Of a DNA stretch of 64,000 nucleotides, positions 8,898-16,421 are shown one piece after another. Position 1 is the first letter of the stretch. Each line of letters starts with the position of its first letter. Below the pieces are notes generated by a model that was given only the letters and a program-made list of their open reading frames with translations, made no database searches and was not told the origin of the DNA. The DNA lies in NCBI GenBank assembly GCA_937887565.1, contig CALABS010000036.1, positions 248,001 to 312,000 on the forward strand. Reading direction: 5' to 3'. The position numbers and the translations under genes were made by a program. The stretch is from an uncultured Rhodospirillaceae bacterium (lineage in GTDB: Bacteria; Pseudomonadota; Alphaproteobacteria; Rhodospirillales; Magnetospirillaceae).

Positions 8898-10675
8898 GAT
8901 TCCTCTTCTCCTGGAAGGGTGTCGGCGTCGAAGGCCAGCTCGGCCTCGTCGGGTTCGTCCGCCGCCACGTCGCGCACGGCCTCGATGACCGCGCCCGGAA
9001 AGGCGGCCATCACCGCCTGCACCAGCGGATGGCTGGCGGCGTCCTCGCGGCGCTGGGTCTCGGCGATGATCTCCTGCTCGGCCAGGGTCGGCTCGGCGGG
9101 ACCGATGGCGTTCACGGTCACGGTCCATCGCCGCCCCGTCCACTCCGACAGCAGGCGGGCCACCCTGGACGACAGGTCGTGCGGCGCGTTCTGGTGCGGC
9201 CGGAACTCGATCACGCCGGGCTGGCAGCGCACCGGGCTGACCTGGGTGCGCATCTGCGCCGCCAGGATGCCTTCGCGCCGGTCGCTGAACAGCTTGACCA
9301 CCTCGGCCCAGGTGGCCGGCATGGGCGGCAACTGGACGGTGGCGGAGGCCTCCATCTTCAAGGCGGTGGCGCCAAGGCTGGGGGCGGCCGTCATGGTCGG
9401 GCCGGCGCCGGGGCTGCCGCTCAGGCCGGGTGGCGGGGCGGCCGCCATGGAGGTCGGGCCGGCGCCACCGCCGCCACCGCCGCCGGGGCCGCGCGGGGCC
9501 GGCGGGTTGGCGCGCAACTGCTCGATGGCCTCGGCCGGGGTGGGCAGGTCGGCGGCATAGGCCAGCCGCACCACCGCCATCTCGGCGGCCTGCAGCGGAT
9601 TGGGGGCCGAGCGGGTTTCCTGCAGCCCCTTCAACAGCATCTGCCAGGCTCGGGTCAGGTGGGCCATGCCCAGCGTCTGGGCCATCTGGCGGCCACGCAC
9701 CCGCTCGGTCTCCGAGGCGGTGCCGGCGGTGTCGGCGGCGTCGGGGCTGATCTTGAGCCGGGTCAGCCAGTGGGTCAGCTCCAGCATATCCTGCAGCACC
9801 ACCGCCGGGTCGGCGCCCAGGGAATACTGCTCGCCGATCTGGTCCAGCGCCGGCGCCACCTGGCCCCTCATCACCAGCTCGAACAGGTCGAACACGCGGG
9901 CGCGGTCGGCCAGGCCCAACATGTCGCGGACCTGCGCTTCGGTGACCAGGCCGGCACCGTGGGAAATGGCCTGGTCCAGCAGTGACAGGCCGTCGCGCAC
10001 CGAGCCGTCGGCGGCCCGCGCGATCAGGCGCAGCGCGGCCTCCTCGACCTGGGCGCTCTCCTTCGCGACGATGCCGGCGAAATGGGCGGCCAGCACGTCG
10101 ATGTCGACGCGGCGCAGGTCGAAGCGCTGGCAGCGCGACAGCACGGTGACCGGGATCTTGCGGATCTCGGTGGTGGCGAACACGAACTTCACGTGCTCGG
10201 GCGGTTCCTCCAGCGTTTTCAGCAGCGCGTTGAACGCCGCCGTCGACAGCATGTGGACCTCGTCGATGATGTAGACCTTGAACCGCGCCGAGGTGGGACG
10301 ATAGCGCACGCCCTCGATGATCTCGCGGATGTCGTTCACGCCGGTGCGGCTGGCGGCGTCCATCTCCAGGACGTCGACGTGGCGGTCCTCGGCGATGGCC
10401 TTGCAGTGCTCGCACACCCCGCAGGGATCGATGGTCGGCCCGCCCTGGCCGTCGGGGCCGACGCAGTTGAGCGCGCGGGCGATGATGCGGGCGGTGGTGG
10501 TCTTGCCGACGCCGCGCACGCCGGTCAGCACGAAGGCGTGCGCCAGCCGCCCCGACTGGATGGCGTTGGTCAGCGTGCGCACCATCGCCTCCTGGCCGAT
10601 CAATCCGGCGAAGTCGGTCGGCCGGTACTTGCGGGCGAGTACGCGATAGGGTGCGGGCTGGGCGGCATCGGTCAT
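8894..10675 (-). CDS. dnaX: DNA polymerase III subunit gamma/tau
   Basis: 593 residues from the ATG at 10675. The AAA+ clamp-loader core has YRVLARKYRPTDFAGLIGQ, Walker A GVRGVGKTTTA, four zinc-binding Cys (one in RALNCVGP, then CGVCEHC), and Walker B in VYIIDEVHML with FVFATTE. A Gly/Pro linker is followed by a tau-type C-terminus that would bind polymerase and DnaB. I chose the start at MTDAAQPAP because this is where homology begins. No clear slippery frameshift site was seen. Confidence 0.95.
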   Translation of the reverse strand: MTDAAQPAPYRVLARKYRPTDFAGLIGQEAMVRTLTNAIQSGRLAHAFVLTGVRGVGKTTTARIIARALNCVGPDGQGGPTIDPCGVCEHCKAIAEDRHVDVLEMDAASRTGVNDIREIIEGVRYRPTSARFKVYIIDEVHMLSTAAFNALLKTLEEPPEHVKFVFATTEIRKIPVTVLSRCQRFDLRRVDIDVLAAHFAGIVAKESAQVEEAALRLIARAADGSVRDGLSLLDQAISHGAGLVTEAQVRDMLGLADRARVFDLFELVMRGQVAPALDQIGEQYSLGADPAVVLQDMLELTHWLTRLKISPDAADTAGTASETERVRGRQMAQTLGMAHLTRAWQMLLKGLQETRSAPNPLQAAEMAVVRLAYAADLPTPAEAIEQLRANPPAPRGPGGGGGGGAGPTSMAAAPPPGLSGSPGAGPTMTAAPSLGATALKMEASATVQLPPMPATWAEVVKLFSDRREGILAAQMRTQVSPVRCQPGVIEFRPHQNAPHDLSSRVARLLSEWTGRRWTVTVNAIGPAEPTLAEQEIIAETQRREDAASHPLVQAVMAAFPGAVIEAVRDVAADEPDEAELAFDADTLPGEEES

Positions 10676-10744
10676 GGCGAGAAGATATATCGCGAAACGG
10701 AATTTCCCAAGCCAGGACTCGGGCAACCTCCTGAGACTTCACAG

Positions 10745-12142
10745 CTAGCTTAGTCGCCGCAACAGGTCGGCGGCGAAGCTGGACAGGGTGTCGTCGCGGG
10801 CGCCCATGACCACGATACGGTCGCCGGGCCGGGCCAGGGACAGCAGGTGGGCGCCGCAGGCGGTGCGGTCGGGGAAGTCCAGCGCCGTCCGCCCCGCCGC
10901 TCGCACTCCCGCCGTGATGTCGGCGCTGCCGACGCTGCGATCCACCGTGCCGCCGAAATAGACCGGCTCGGGCATCACCAGGACATCGTCGCGGGCCAGG
11001 TTGGCGGCGAGGCAATCGACGAAGTCGCGCTTCATCAGGCGCAGCGGGCCGAAGCCGTGCGGCTGGAACAGCAGCAGCAGGCGGCCGGGAAAGTCGTGCA
11101 GCGTCGCCAAAGTGGCGGCGATCTTGTCGGGGTTATGGGCGAAGTCGTCGATGACGGTGACGCCGTTGGCGGTGCCCACGACCTCGAGGCGGCGGCGGAT
11201 GCCCGAGAAACCGCTCAACGCGCCGGCGGCCTCGGCCAATCCGACTCCGAGGGTGCGGGCGGCGGCCAGCGCCGCCAGGGCGTTGGCGACGTTGTGCCGC
11301 CCCGGCACCTTGAGCCGCACCGGGACGGGCCCGCCGCCCCTCTCGCGGACGGTGAAGGCGATGCCGTCGGGGGCCGGCGCGACGTCCGAGGCCAGCAGAT
11401 CGGCGGCGGAATCGGCAAGGGAGTAGGTGACCTTCCCCGCGGCCGGCAACGACGCGGCCAGCGCCGCCGTCTCGCCGTTGTCCAGGTTCAGCACCGCCAC
11501 CCTGGCCTTGGCGGTGAAGTCGGCGAACAGCCGCCGCAGGTCGTCCAGGCTCTTATGGTCGAGGGCGACGTTGTTGACCACTGCCACATACGGCGCGTAG
11601 TGAGCGATGGAGCCGTCGCTTTCGTCGACCTCGGCCACGAACGGATCGCCGCCGCCGACCAGGGCGCTGGCGAAGGGAGTGTCGGCGGTGACGAAATCCG
11701 TCATCACCGCGCCGTTGACCACGGTGGGGTCCATCCCCACCTGCCGCAGCAGCCAGCCGATCATGCCGGTGGTGGTGGACTTGCCGCTGGTGCCGGCCAC
11801 CCCCACCGCGCGCGGGGCGGCGTTGAACAGACCGGCCAGCAGTTGGGCGCGGGTCGTCAAGGCGGCGCCCAGCGCCCTGGCCGCCCGGATGTCGGGCACC
11901 GTCTCCTCGACGGCGGCCGAGGTGACCACCATCGTGGCCGGGTCGGTCACGCCGCTGCCGTCCTGGGCAAACAGGGCGATGCCGCGCGCGCGCAGGAAGT
12001 CGAACTTGTCGGCGGTGCGGCCCTGGTCGAGGGCGCGATCCGACCCGGCCACCCGGTGGCCGCGCTGATGGACGATCAGCGCCAGCGGCATCATGCCGCT
12101 GCCGCCGATGCCGCAGAAGAAATAGGGCCTGTCGGGTTCCAT
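10745..12142 (-). CDS. Mur ligase family protein (MurC/Mpl type)
   Basis: 465 residues. The N-terminal Rossmann-like domain starts YFFCGIGGSGMMPLAL, followed by the ATP-binding loop GVAGTSGKSTTT, EVDESDGS and the NVALDHKSLDD stretch, then the C-terminal domain with DDFAHNPDKI. These are the three Mur ligase domains in order. It joins an amino acid or peptide to UDP-MurNAc. Its position outside a division/cell wall cluster, and next to a divergent LD-carboxypeptidase, suggests recycling (Mpl-like: UDP-MurNAc plus tripeptide) rather than de novo MurC. Sequence alone does not settle the substrate. Confidence 0.85.
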   Translation of the reverse strand: MEPDRPYFFCGIGGSGMMPLALIVHQRGHRVAGSDRALDQGRTADKFDFLRARGIALFAQDGSGVTDPATMVVTSAAVEETVPDIRAARALGAALTTRAQLLAGLFNAAPRAVGVAGTSGKSTTTGMIGWLLRQVGMDPTVVNGAVMTDFVTADTPFASALVGGGDPFVAEVDESDGSIAHYAPYVAVVNNVALDHKSLDDLRRLFADFTAKARVAVLNLDNGETAALAASLPAAGKVTYSLADSAADLLASDVAPAPDGIAFTVRERGGGPVPVRLKVPGRHNVANALAALAAARTLGVGLAEAAGALSGFSGIRRRLEVVGTANGVTVIDDFAHNPDKIAATLATLHDFPGRLLLLFQPHGFGPLRLMKRDFVDCLAANLARDDVLVMPEPVYFGGTVDRSVGSADITAGVRAAGRTALDFPDRTACGAHLLSLARPGDRIVVMGARDDTLSSFAADLLRRLS

Positions 12143-12199
12143 CGCCGGAAGCTACAATCGCCCCGCCGGCTTTTGCAAGGAACAATAAGGACATAGACC

Positions 12200-13054
12200 G
12201 TGACCAAGGCAGCCCCGGTGCGCATCGGCGTGGTGGCGCCCAGCAGCCGCGTGTCCCCCGGCCTGGGCGAGCGGCTCGCCGCGCTGGTGGCGACGCTTCC
12301 CGCCGCCCGCCGGCCCGAGATCGTGGTCCACCCCCAGTGCTTCGAGACCTGGGGCCATTTCGCCGGCACCGACGAGGTTCGCGCGCGGGCGTTCATCGAG
12401 ACCGCCAACGACGACCGCCTCGACGCGCTGTGGTTCGGGCGCGGCGGCTACGGCTCGTTCCGGCTGGCCGAGGCGGTGCTGGCCGGGCTCGGCCCGGCGG
12501 CGCGGCGCAAGACCTACATGGGCTACAGCGACGCCGGCGCCATGCTGGGGGCGCTGTATGCCGCCGGCATCGGCCGCCCCGTCCACGGCCCCATGCCCGC
12601 CGACCTCAACCGGGCCGGCGGCGAGGCGGCGGTGCGGCGCGCCCTGGCCTATCTGACCGACGTCGACCCCGAGGCGCTTGAGCCGACGGTGCCGACCGGC
12701 CGCCCCATGGCGGCCTTCAACATCACCATCCTCGCGCATCTGATCGGCACGCCGCATCTGCCGGACCTCGCCGGCCACGTGCTGATGCTGGAGGAGGTGT
12801 CCGAGCCGCTGTACCGCATCGACCGCGCGCTGGGCCAGATCACCAGCACGCCGGCCTTGCGGCGGGTGGCGGGGATCATGCTGGGCCGCTGCGGCGACAT
12901 CGTCGCCAACGACCCCGAGTTCGGCCAGGACGAGGAGGGAATCGCGCGGGACTGGTGCGCCCGCGCCGGCATCCCCTTCCTCGGCCGTGCCGACATCGGC
13001 CACGATTCCGGCAACAAGGTGGTCCCCTTCGGCTCCTGGATCAATCCAGGGTGA
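12200..13054 (+). CDS. LD-carboxypeptidase, peptidase family S66
   Basis: 284 residues from a GTG start with AAGGA upstream. It begins RIGVVAPSS, has FGRGGYGSFRLAE, the nucleophile region MGYSDAGAML, then LMLEEVSEPLYRIDR (candidate catalytic Glu) and DIGHDSGNKVVPFG (candidate catalytic His). This is the Ser-Glu-His layout of S66 enzymes such as LdcA and MccF. LdcA removes the terminal D-Ala from murein tetrapeptides in the cytoplasm. The divergent Mur ligase 57 bases away would use the resulting tripeptide, so the two may form a recycling pair. Its 3' end overlaps the convergent dodecin gene by 14 bases. Confidence 0.85.
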   Translation: MTKAAPVRIGVVAPSSRVSPGLGERLAALVATLPAARRPEIVVHPQCFETWGHFAGTDEVRARAFIETANDDRLDALWFGRGGYGSFRLAEAVLAGLGPAARRKTYMGYSDAGAMLGALYAAGIGRPVHGPMPADLNRAGGEAAVRRALAYLTDVDPEALEPTVPTGRPMAAFNITILAHLIGTPHLPDLAGHVLMLEEVSEPLYRIDRALGQITSTPALRRVAGIMLGRCGDIVANDPEFGQDEEGIARDWCARAGIPFLGRADIGHDSGNKVVPFGSWINPG

Positions 13055-13250
13055 AGCCCAGCTTGAGGACCACCTGCCAGTGGGCGACGCGGTCGCCCTC
13101 GATATGGCCGCGGGTCTCGATCACCTCGAACCAGCGCAGATTGTGGAGCGTCCCGGCCGCCTTGGCGACGGCGGTCTGGATGGCGTCCTCAAAGGATTTC
13201 GACGAACTGCCGGCCAGGTGCACGATCTTGTAGACGTGGTCGTCGGTCAT
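13041..13250 (-). CDS. Dodecin family protein
   Basis: A 69-residue protein beginning MTDDHVYKIVHLAGSS, with SFEDAIQTAVAKAAGTLHNLRWFEV and a C-terminal strand containing HWQVVLKLGF. This is the beta-alpha-beta-beta layout of dodecins, which form dodecamers that store flavin or other cofactors. Size and the Trp in the flavin-binding position fit. It converges on and overlaps the LD-carboxypeptidase gene. Confidence 0.85.
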   Translation of the reverse strand: MTDDHVYKIVHLAGSSSKSFEDAIQTAVAKAAGTLHNLRWFEVIETRGHIEGDRVAHWQVVLKLGFTLD

Positions 13251-13545
13251 GGCGGCCCTCCGCTGCTGGTGTCCCCTTCTCATGTGGGCACACCGAGGCG
13301 CCACGCCGAGCCCGCCATTTTCTCGTGGACGGCGGCGATGGGGGGCTTGGCGGGGTCGCGGCGGACCTCGCCGGCGACGTGGGTGACGGTGTCCGTGTCG
13401 TCGGCGCGGCCCGGCAGCACCTCGGCCAATCACACCGTTCCGTAGGCAGCGATAAGGAGCGCGATGCCTGTCAGCCACCGATGCTTGAACGCTCCAGCCT
13501 TCCGCAATCGTCCCGTTGGTGAAGGGCGGTCTCGCCGTCGCGCCT
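13251..13545. other. Gap with degenerate coding traces at the prophage edge
   Basis: No intact gene is seen. On the minus strand an open stretch encodes a short basic N-terminus and one hydrophobic segment (TGIALLIAAYGTV). It hits a TGA, and then continues in frame with LAEVLPGRADDTD and a further tail of about 45 residues ending at a TGA near 13280. This could be a phage membrane protein broken by a nonsense mutation. No attachment site or tRNA gene was recognised. Confidence 0.3.
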
Positions 13546-13973
13546 CACCGCCTCGACGAGTCGTCGGCAGCCTTCTTCGTTTTCAAAGCATCAAATGGGC
13601 GTTTGATGGCGTGTCCATAGTCACCACTTCCCTCATGTCGATAGCCCAATTGCTCGTACAGCGCCTGCGGATCAATGGGCTTGTTTGCCGGCGAAGGCAA
13701 AAAGGACTTTTCTGCATCCTTGGGGGGGTGCTGGTCTTTTTGATCCGTCGGTGGAGCGGAAGGCGCCCGGGCCGGGGCGGGTTCCGCAGGCGGTTCTGGC
13801 GTGGGAGAGGGTGCGGGAGCCGTCTTCGGCCCCTCGGCGGCGGCGGACTTGATGCCGACGAGCTCCTTGGCGACGCCCCAGGCCGCTGCGCCCAGGCCCC
13901 CGCCCTCCTTGCCCTGGTCGCGCTCGGGACCGGCGAGGAGCTGGTAGCCCGGGGCATCGGCCAGATCGCAGGC
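13546..13973 (-). pseudogene. C-terminal remnant of an effector-family protein
   Basis: No start codon is available, but a clear frame runs for about 140 residues to a TGA at 13546. It contains GYQLLAGPERDQGKEG and KELVGIKSAAAEGPK, which match the middle of the 16.4 kb muramidase protein (LLSGPERDHGKEG and KELVGIKSAAAAE). It then continues into a Pro-rich stretch and a distinct tail ending KKAADDSSRR. The frame is continuous with the upstream CPBP protease gene across its TGA stop, so that gene appears to have replaced the 5' part of this one. It lacks the C-terminal module of the other members. Confidence 0.7.
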
Positions 13974-14558
13974 TCACGCCAGCAGCAATAAGTCGGCCGA
14001 ATAATGGCCCCAGAAGATGGGCGCAAAGGATCGTGTGTGGCGGTAGACAACGAGGAATGGAATGTGGGAGAGGAACGCGGCAAGCATGAGGGCCGGCCCT
14101 CGTCCGAAATGGTCGAGGGCAAACAGCGCCGCTCCTGCCAGGATGGCGGTACTGGCCGGCCACTTCTTTGCGACCGAGAGGAAGGCGACGGTATAGAGGA
14201 GCTCCTCGGACCATGCCACTAGCATCAGGCCAATGGAGTTGTCGACCGCCCAGAGCACGGAACTGTCGATAGGGGCAATTGGTCGCGGGGCATAGGAAAT
14301 GAAGTGCCACGCCCAGGGATAGGCGGTCTTGAAGACCAAGATCGTCCATCCGCCCAGGATGACGGCAAGCCATATGTCGGAAGGCCGCCACCGGAAAGGG
14401 TCGGAAGCGGTCACAAGGCCGCGAAATCGCGGCAATGCCAGCAGCAGTGCGATCACGATCAGGCGCTGACAATAATCCACCAGCAGCCACGCATCCCCGC
14501 GTGGGACAGGCAGGAAATCCAAGATCCAATAGGAAAGGACGATCAAATAATCGAGCAT
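13974..14558 (-). CDS. CPBP-family intramembrane protease
   Basis: 194 residues with several hydrophobic segments. The CPBP (Rce1-like) motifs appear in order: WSEELLYTVAFLSVAKKW (motif 1, EE pair), ALDHFGRGPAL (motif 2 with His), and FWGHYSADLLLLA at the C-terminus (motif 3 with His). These are glutamic intramembrane proteases; in bacteria some take part in bacteriocin maturation or self-immunity. The start is uncertain because AGGA abuts the ATG. It sits at the prophage edge, fused in frame across a stop to an effector remnant, which may hint at an immunity function; this is inference. Confidence 0.75.
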   Translation of the reverse strand: MLDYLIVLSYWILDFLPVPRGDAWLLVDYCQRLIVIALLLALPRFRGLVTASDPFRWRPSDIWLAVILGGWTILVFKTAYPWAWHFISYAPRPIAPIDSSVLWAVDNSIGLMLVAWSEELLYTVAFLSVAKKWPASTAILAGAALFALDHFGRGPALMLAAFLSHIPFLVVYRHTRSFAPIFWGHYSADLLLLA

Positions 14559-14582
14559 TTCCTGACTATGTGGGAAAGAGTG

Positions 14583-14607
14583 GGCGGGCGCAATCGGTGC
14601 GCCCGCC
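14583..14607 (-). terminator. Strong hairpin between two minus-strand genes
   Basis: A perfect 10-base stem GGCGGGCGCA/TGCGCCCGCC has a 5-base loop. It lies just after the 56-residue gene. There is no clear T-run, so termination would be inefficient or Rho-dependent. Confidence 0.4.
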
Positions 14608-14613
14608 GAAACT

Positions 14614-14784
14614 TCACAACTGTCCGCGCGTTCCTCCTTTCGGGGGCTGGTGGGGCGGAGGAGTCAAGGGCGGGCCCGATTCCGGAAGCGATCTGATGAT
14701 GTCCTTGAGCCATTGCGGCAGTTTTGGAGGATTGCTCTTGTCTCCATATTCGTCCAGAAGTCGCCTCCACTCCTCCTCTGTCAT
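14614..14784 (-). CDS. Small phage-region hypothetical protein
   Basis: 56 residues beginning MTEEEWRRLLDEYGDKS, with an acidic helical N-terminus and a Pro-rich tail. The start overlaps the stop of the upstream gene (ATGA at 14781-14784), so translation is probably coupled. No family is recognised. Confidence 0.5.
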   Translation of the reverse strand: MTEEEWRRLLDEYGDKSNPPKLPQWLKDIIRSLPESGPPLTPPPHQPPKGGTRGQL

Positions 14785-15074
14785 GTCGTTGGGTTTGAAG
14801 TGGCCGCCCCGCCACTCAGCTTGTGCAATTCCGACTGCAAATGGGTGGCCTTGCCGGGATCGATCCTGTGGAAGCGGCCCAGCAGGTCGGCCACGTCGCC
14901 CCGGCCGCGCTCGCCCTCCCACTCGGTGACGTTCTTCAGGAACGCCGCCGTCTTGGTCGGGTCGCTGTCGTTGACCAGTGCCTGGGCGTAGCGGTCGTGC
15001 TCGGCGGCGCCGTCCGCGTCGATGTCGTGGCCGGGGAGCGGAACAGGTTTCTGATGGTGTCGAACATGATGCAC
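14781..15074 (-). CDS. Small phage-region protein, possibly frameshifted near its 5' end
   Basis: The downstream frame is convincing (EHDRYAQALVNDSDP then VTEWEGERGRGDVADLLG) and ends coupled to the next gene. The only in-frame start is a GTG at 15074 with poor spacing to its ribosome binding site. An ATG at 15067 with well-placed AAAGGA reads MFDTIRNLFRSP in another frame, which looks like a genuine N-terminus. The two frames meet around a run of four C. Either the GTG is used, or a one-base indel in the C-run has broken the gene. The product would be about 97 residues of unknown function. Confidence 0.5.
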   Translation of the reverse strand: MHHVRHHQKPVPLPGHDIDADGAAEHDRYAQALVNDSDPTKTAAFLKNVTEWEGERGRGDVADLLGRFHRIDPGKATHLQSELHKLSGGAATSNPTT

Positions 15075-15139
15075 GTCCTTTGCTCGGGGGATGAAGAATC
15101 CCGGGCCGTCGGCGGCACCGGGAGGAGAGAAGGGGGCGG

Positions 15140-15616
15140 TCAGCGGCCCCGCGCCTTGTCCTGGCTGCGCTTGACCACGCTGACCCCCACCACGCCGAGC
15201 GCGATGCCCCAGATGGGGCTGGTGTTGACCAGGGCGGTGATGATGGCGGGGGCCTGGGCGGGTTCGGCGACGATGGCCCAGGCGACGGCGGCCATGGTGG
15301 CGGTCCAGGTGACGGCGATGGCGTAGCCGAAGGTGGGGCGCCAGCGGCGCACGTACCAATCCTCGGACGCCACCTCGGCGCGCAGCGACTGGTTGACCTG
15401 GGCCAGGGCCTCGCGGGCCTGGGCGGTGTCCAGTTCGGTCATGCGTTCCAGGTGGCGGTTGGCCTCGGCGACCTGCTCGGGGGCGAGGGCTCCGTCCATG
15501 TCGGCGAGGACGCCGGCGGCCGCCTTGGCGGCCGGATGGTCGACCCCCGACAGGGCCGAGCCCACCGCCTTGACCAGCAGCGGCAGCCCGACCGAGGCGA
15601 GAAATGCGGGGATCAT
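15140..15616 (-). CDS. Holin-like protein with three membrane segments
   Basis: 158 residues. The N-terminus MIPAFLASVGLPLLVKAV is hydrophobic, followed by a charged helical middle. Two more hydrophobic segments (YAIAVTWTATMAAVAWAIVA and SPIWGIALGVVGVSVV) precede a basic tail. This is the layout of the three-TM holin family found in phages and gene transfer agents, with the typical DWYVRRWRPTFGY stretch before the second segment. It would permeabilise the inner membrane at lysis. It lies 5 bases after the SleB-type hydrolase gene. Confidence 0.75.
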   Translation of the reverse strand: MIPAFLASVGLPLLVKAVGSALSGVDHPAAKAAAGVLADMDGALAPEQVAEANRHLERMTELDTAQAREALAQVNQSLRAEVASEDWYVRRWRPTFGYAIAVTWTATMAAVAWAIVAEPAQAPAIITALVNTSPIWGIALGVVGVSVVKRSQDKARGR

Positions 15617-15621
15617 GGTCG

Positions 15622-16056
15622 TCACTCCACGTCGTTGTAGAACAGGTGGCGGCCGATCTCGGCCGAGGGCGCGCGGCCGCGCGCCCAGGGCGGCGAGACG
15701 CCGGCCGCGTGGTAGTGGGTGGCGCCGCCGGTGGCGTCCGCCAGCGCTCCGGCCACCGCCTCCTCGGCCACCCGCAGGCATTGACGGAAGGCGCGGTTGT
15801 CGGGGCCGACGGCCTCCAGCTTGGCGCGGTTGGGGTCGGCATCGTTCCAGCACGAGAACTGCCACGGACGGCGGCAGACCTCGGCGATGGTCGCGCCCCA
15901 CCAGTAGCGGCCGCCATGGTCGCGGGCGCGACGGACGCGGTTGAGGATGACGGCCGCCACCGCCCGCTTGCCGGCCAGCGCCTCGCCGCGCGCCTCGCCC
16001 CAGATGGTGCGGGCAAGGACGTCGAGCTCGGCGTCATGGCTGTCGGGCGCGGTCAT
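15622..16056 (-). CDS. SleB-type cell wall hydrolase (phage endolysin)
   Basis: 144 residues. It begins with LARTIWGEARGEALAGKRAV, the catalytic-Glu motif of the SleB/CwlJ hydrolase family, then VILNRVRRARDHG, PWQFSCWND and GGATHYHAAGV. These enzymes cleave peptidoglycan glycan strands. No signal peptide is seen, so export would depend on the neighbouring holin. Its start overlaps the stop of the upstream 99-residue gene (ATGA), forming a lysis cassette. Confidence 0.85.
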   Translation of the reverse strand: MTAPDSHDAELDVLARTIWGEARGEALAGKRAVAAVILNRVRRARDHGGRYWWGATIAEVCRRPWQFSCWNDADPNRAKLEAVGPDNRAFRQCLRVAEEAVAGALADATGGATHYHAAGVSPPWARGRAPSAEIGRHLFYNDVE

Positions 16057-16352
16057 GGCCGCACCCCGTTGACGGTGTCCAGCTTGGCCTCGATGCGCAC
16101 CAGATGCTCGGTGAGGCGGCGCTCGACGTCCTTGAGATAGCCGGTGGTGGCGTAGGACTTGGCCACCTCCAGCTTGTAGGCGGCCAGGTGCTCGCGGGCC
16201 TGCGCCATGCCGACCTCCAGCTTGTGGGCCATCTCGTCGAGGCGCGAATCGGCCTCGGCGCGCGAGCGCCAGATCAGCCAGAACAGCCCGCCCAGGGCGG
16301 GCAACTCGACGGCGGTCACCCACCACATCAAATCCAGGGTCCAATGGTCCAT
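16053..16352 (-). CDS. Small single-TM coiled-coil protein of the lysis cassette
   Basis: 99 residues. An N-terminal hydrophobic segment (about residues 8-28, including ALGGLFWLIW) is followed by a charged alpha-helical region likely to form a coiled coil. The shape resembles phage membrane accessory proteins (spanin-like or anti-holin-like), but no sequence family is recognised. Translational overlap with the SleB gene ties it to lysis. Confidence 0.6.
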   Translation of the reverse strand: MDHWTLDLMWWVTAVELPALGGLFWLIWRSRAEADSRLDEMAHKLEVGMAQAREHLAAYKLEVAKSYATTGYLKDVERRLTEHLVRIEAKLDTVNGVRP

Positions 16353-16372
16353 GTCTCTCTCCTATAGGCATG

Positions 16373-16394
16373 AAAAAAGCGGCCCTCGGGCCGC
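16373..16394 (-). terminator. Intrinsic terminator of the muramidase-effector gene
   Basis: The minus-strand stem GCGGCCC/GGGCCGC is followed by six T, shortly after the stop at 16422. Confidence 0.75.
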
Positions 16395-16421
16395 TCGGGG
16401 GAAACGGGGACGGGAGCGGGG

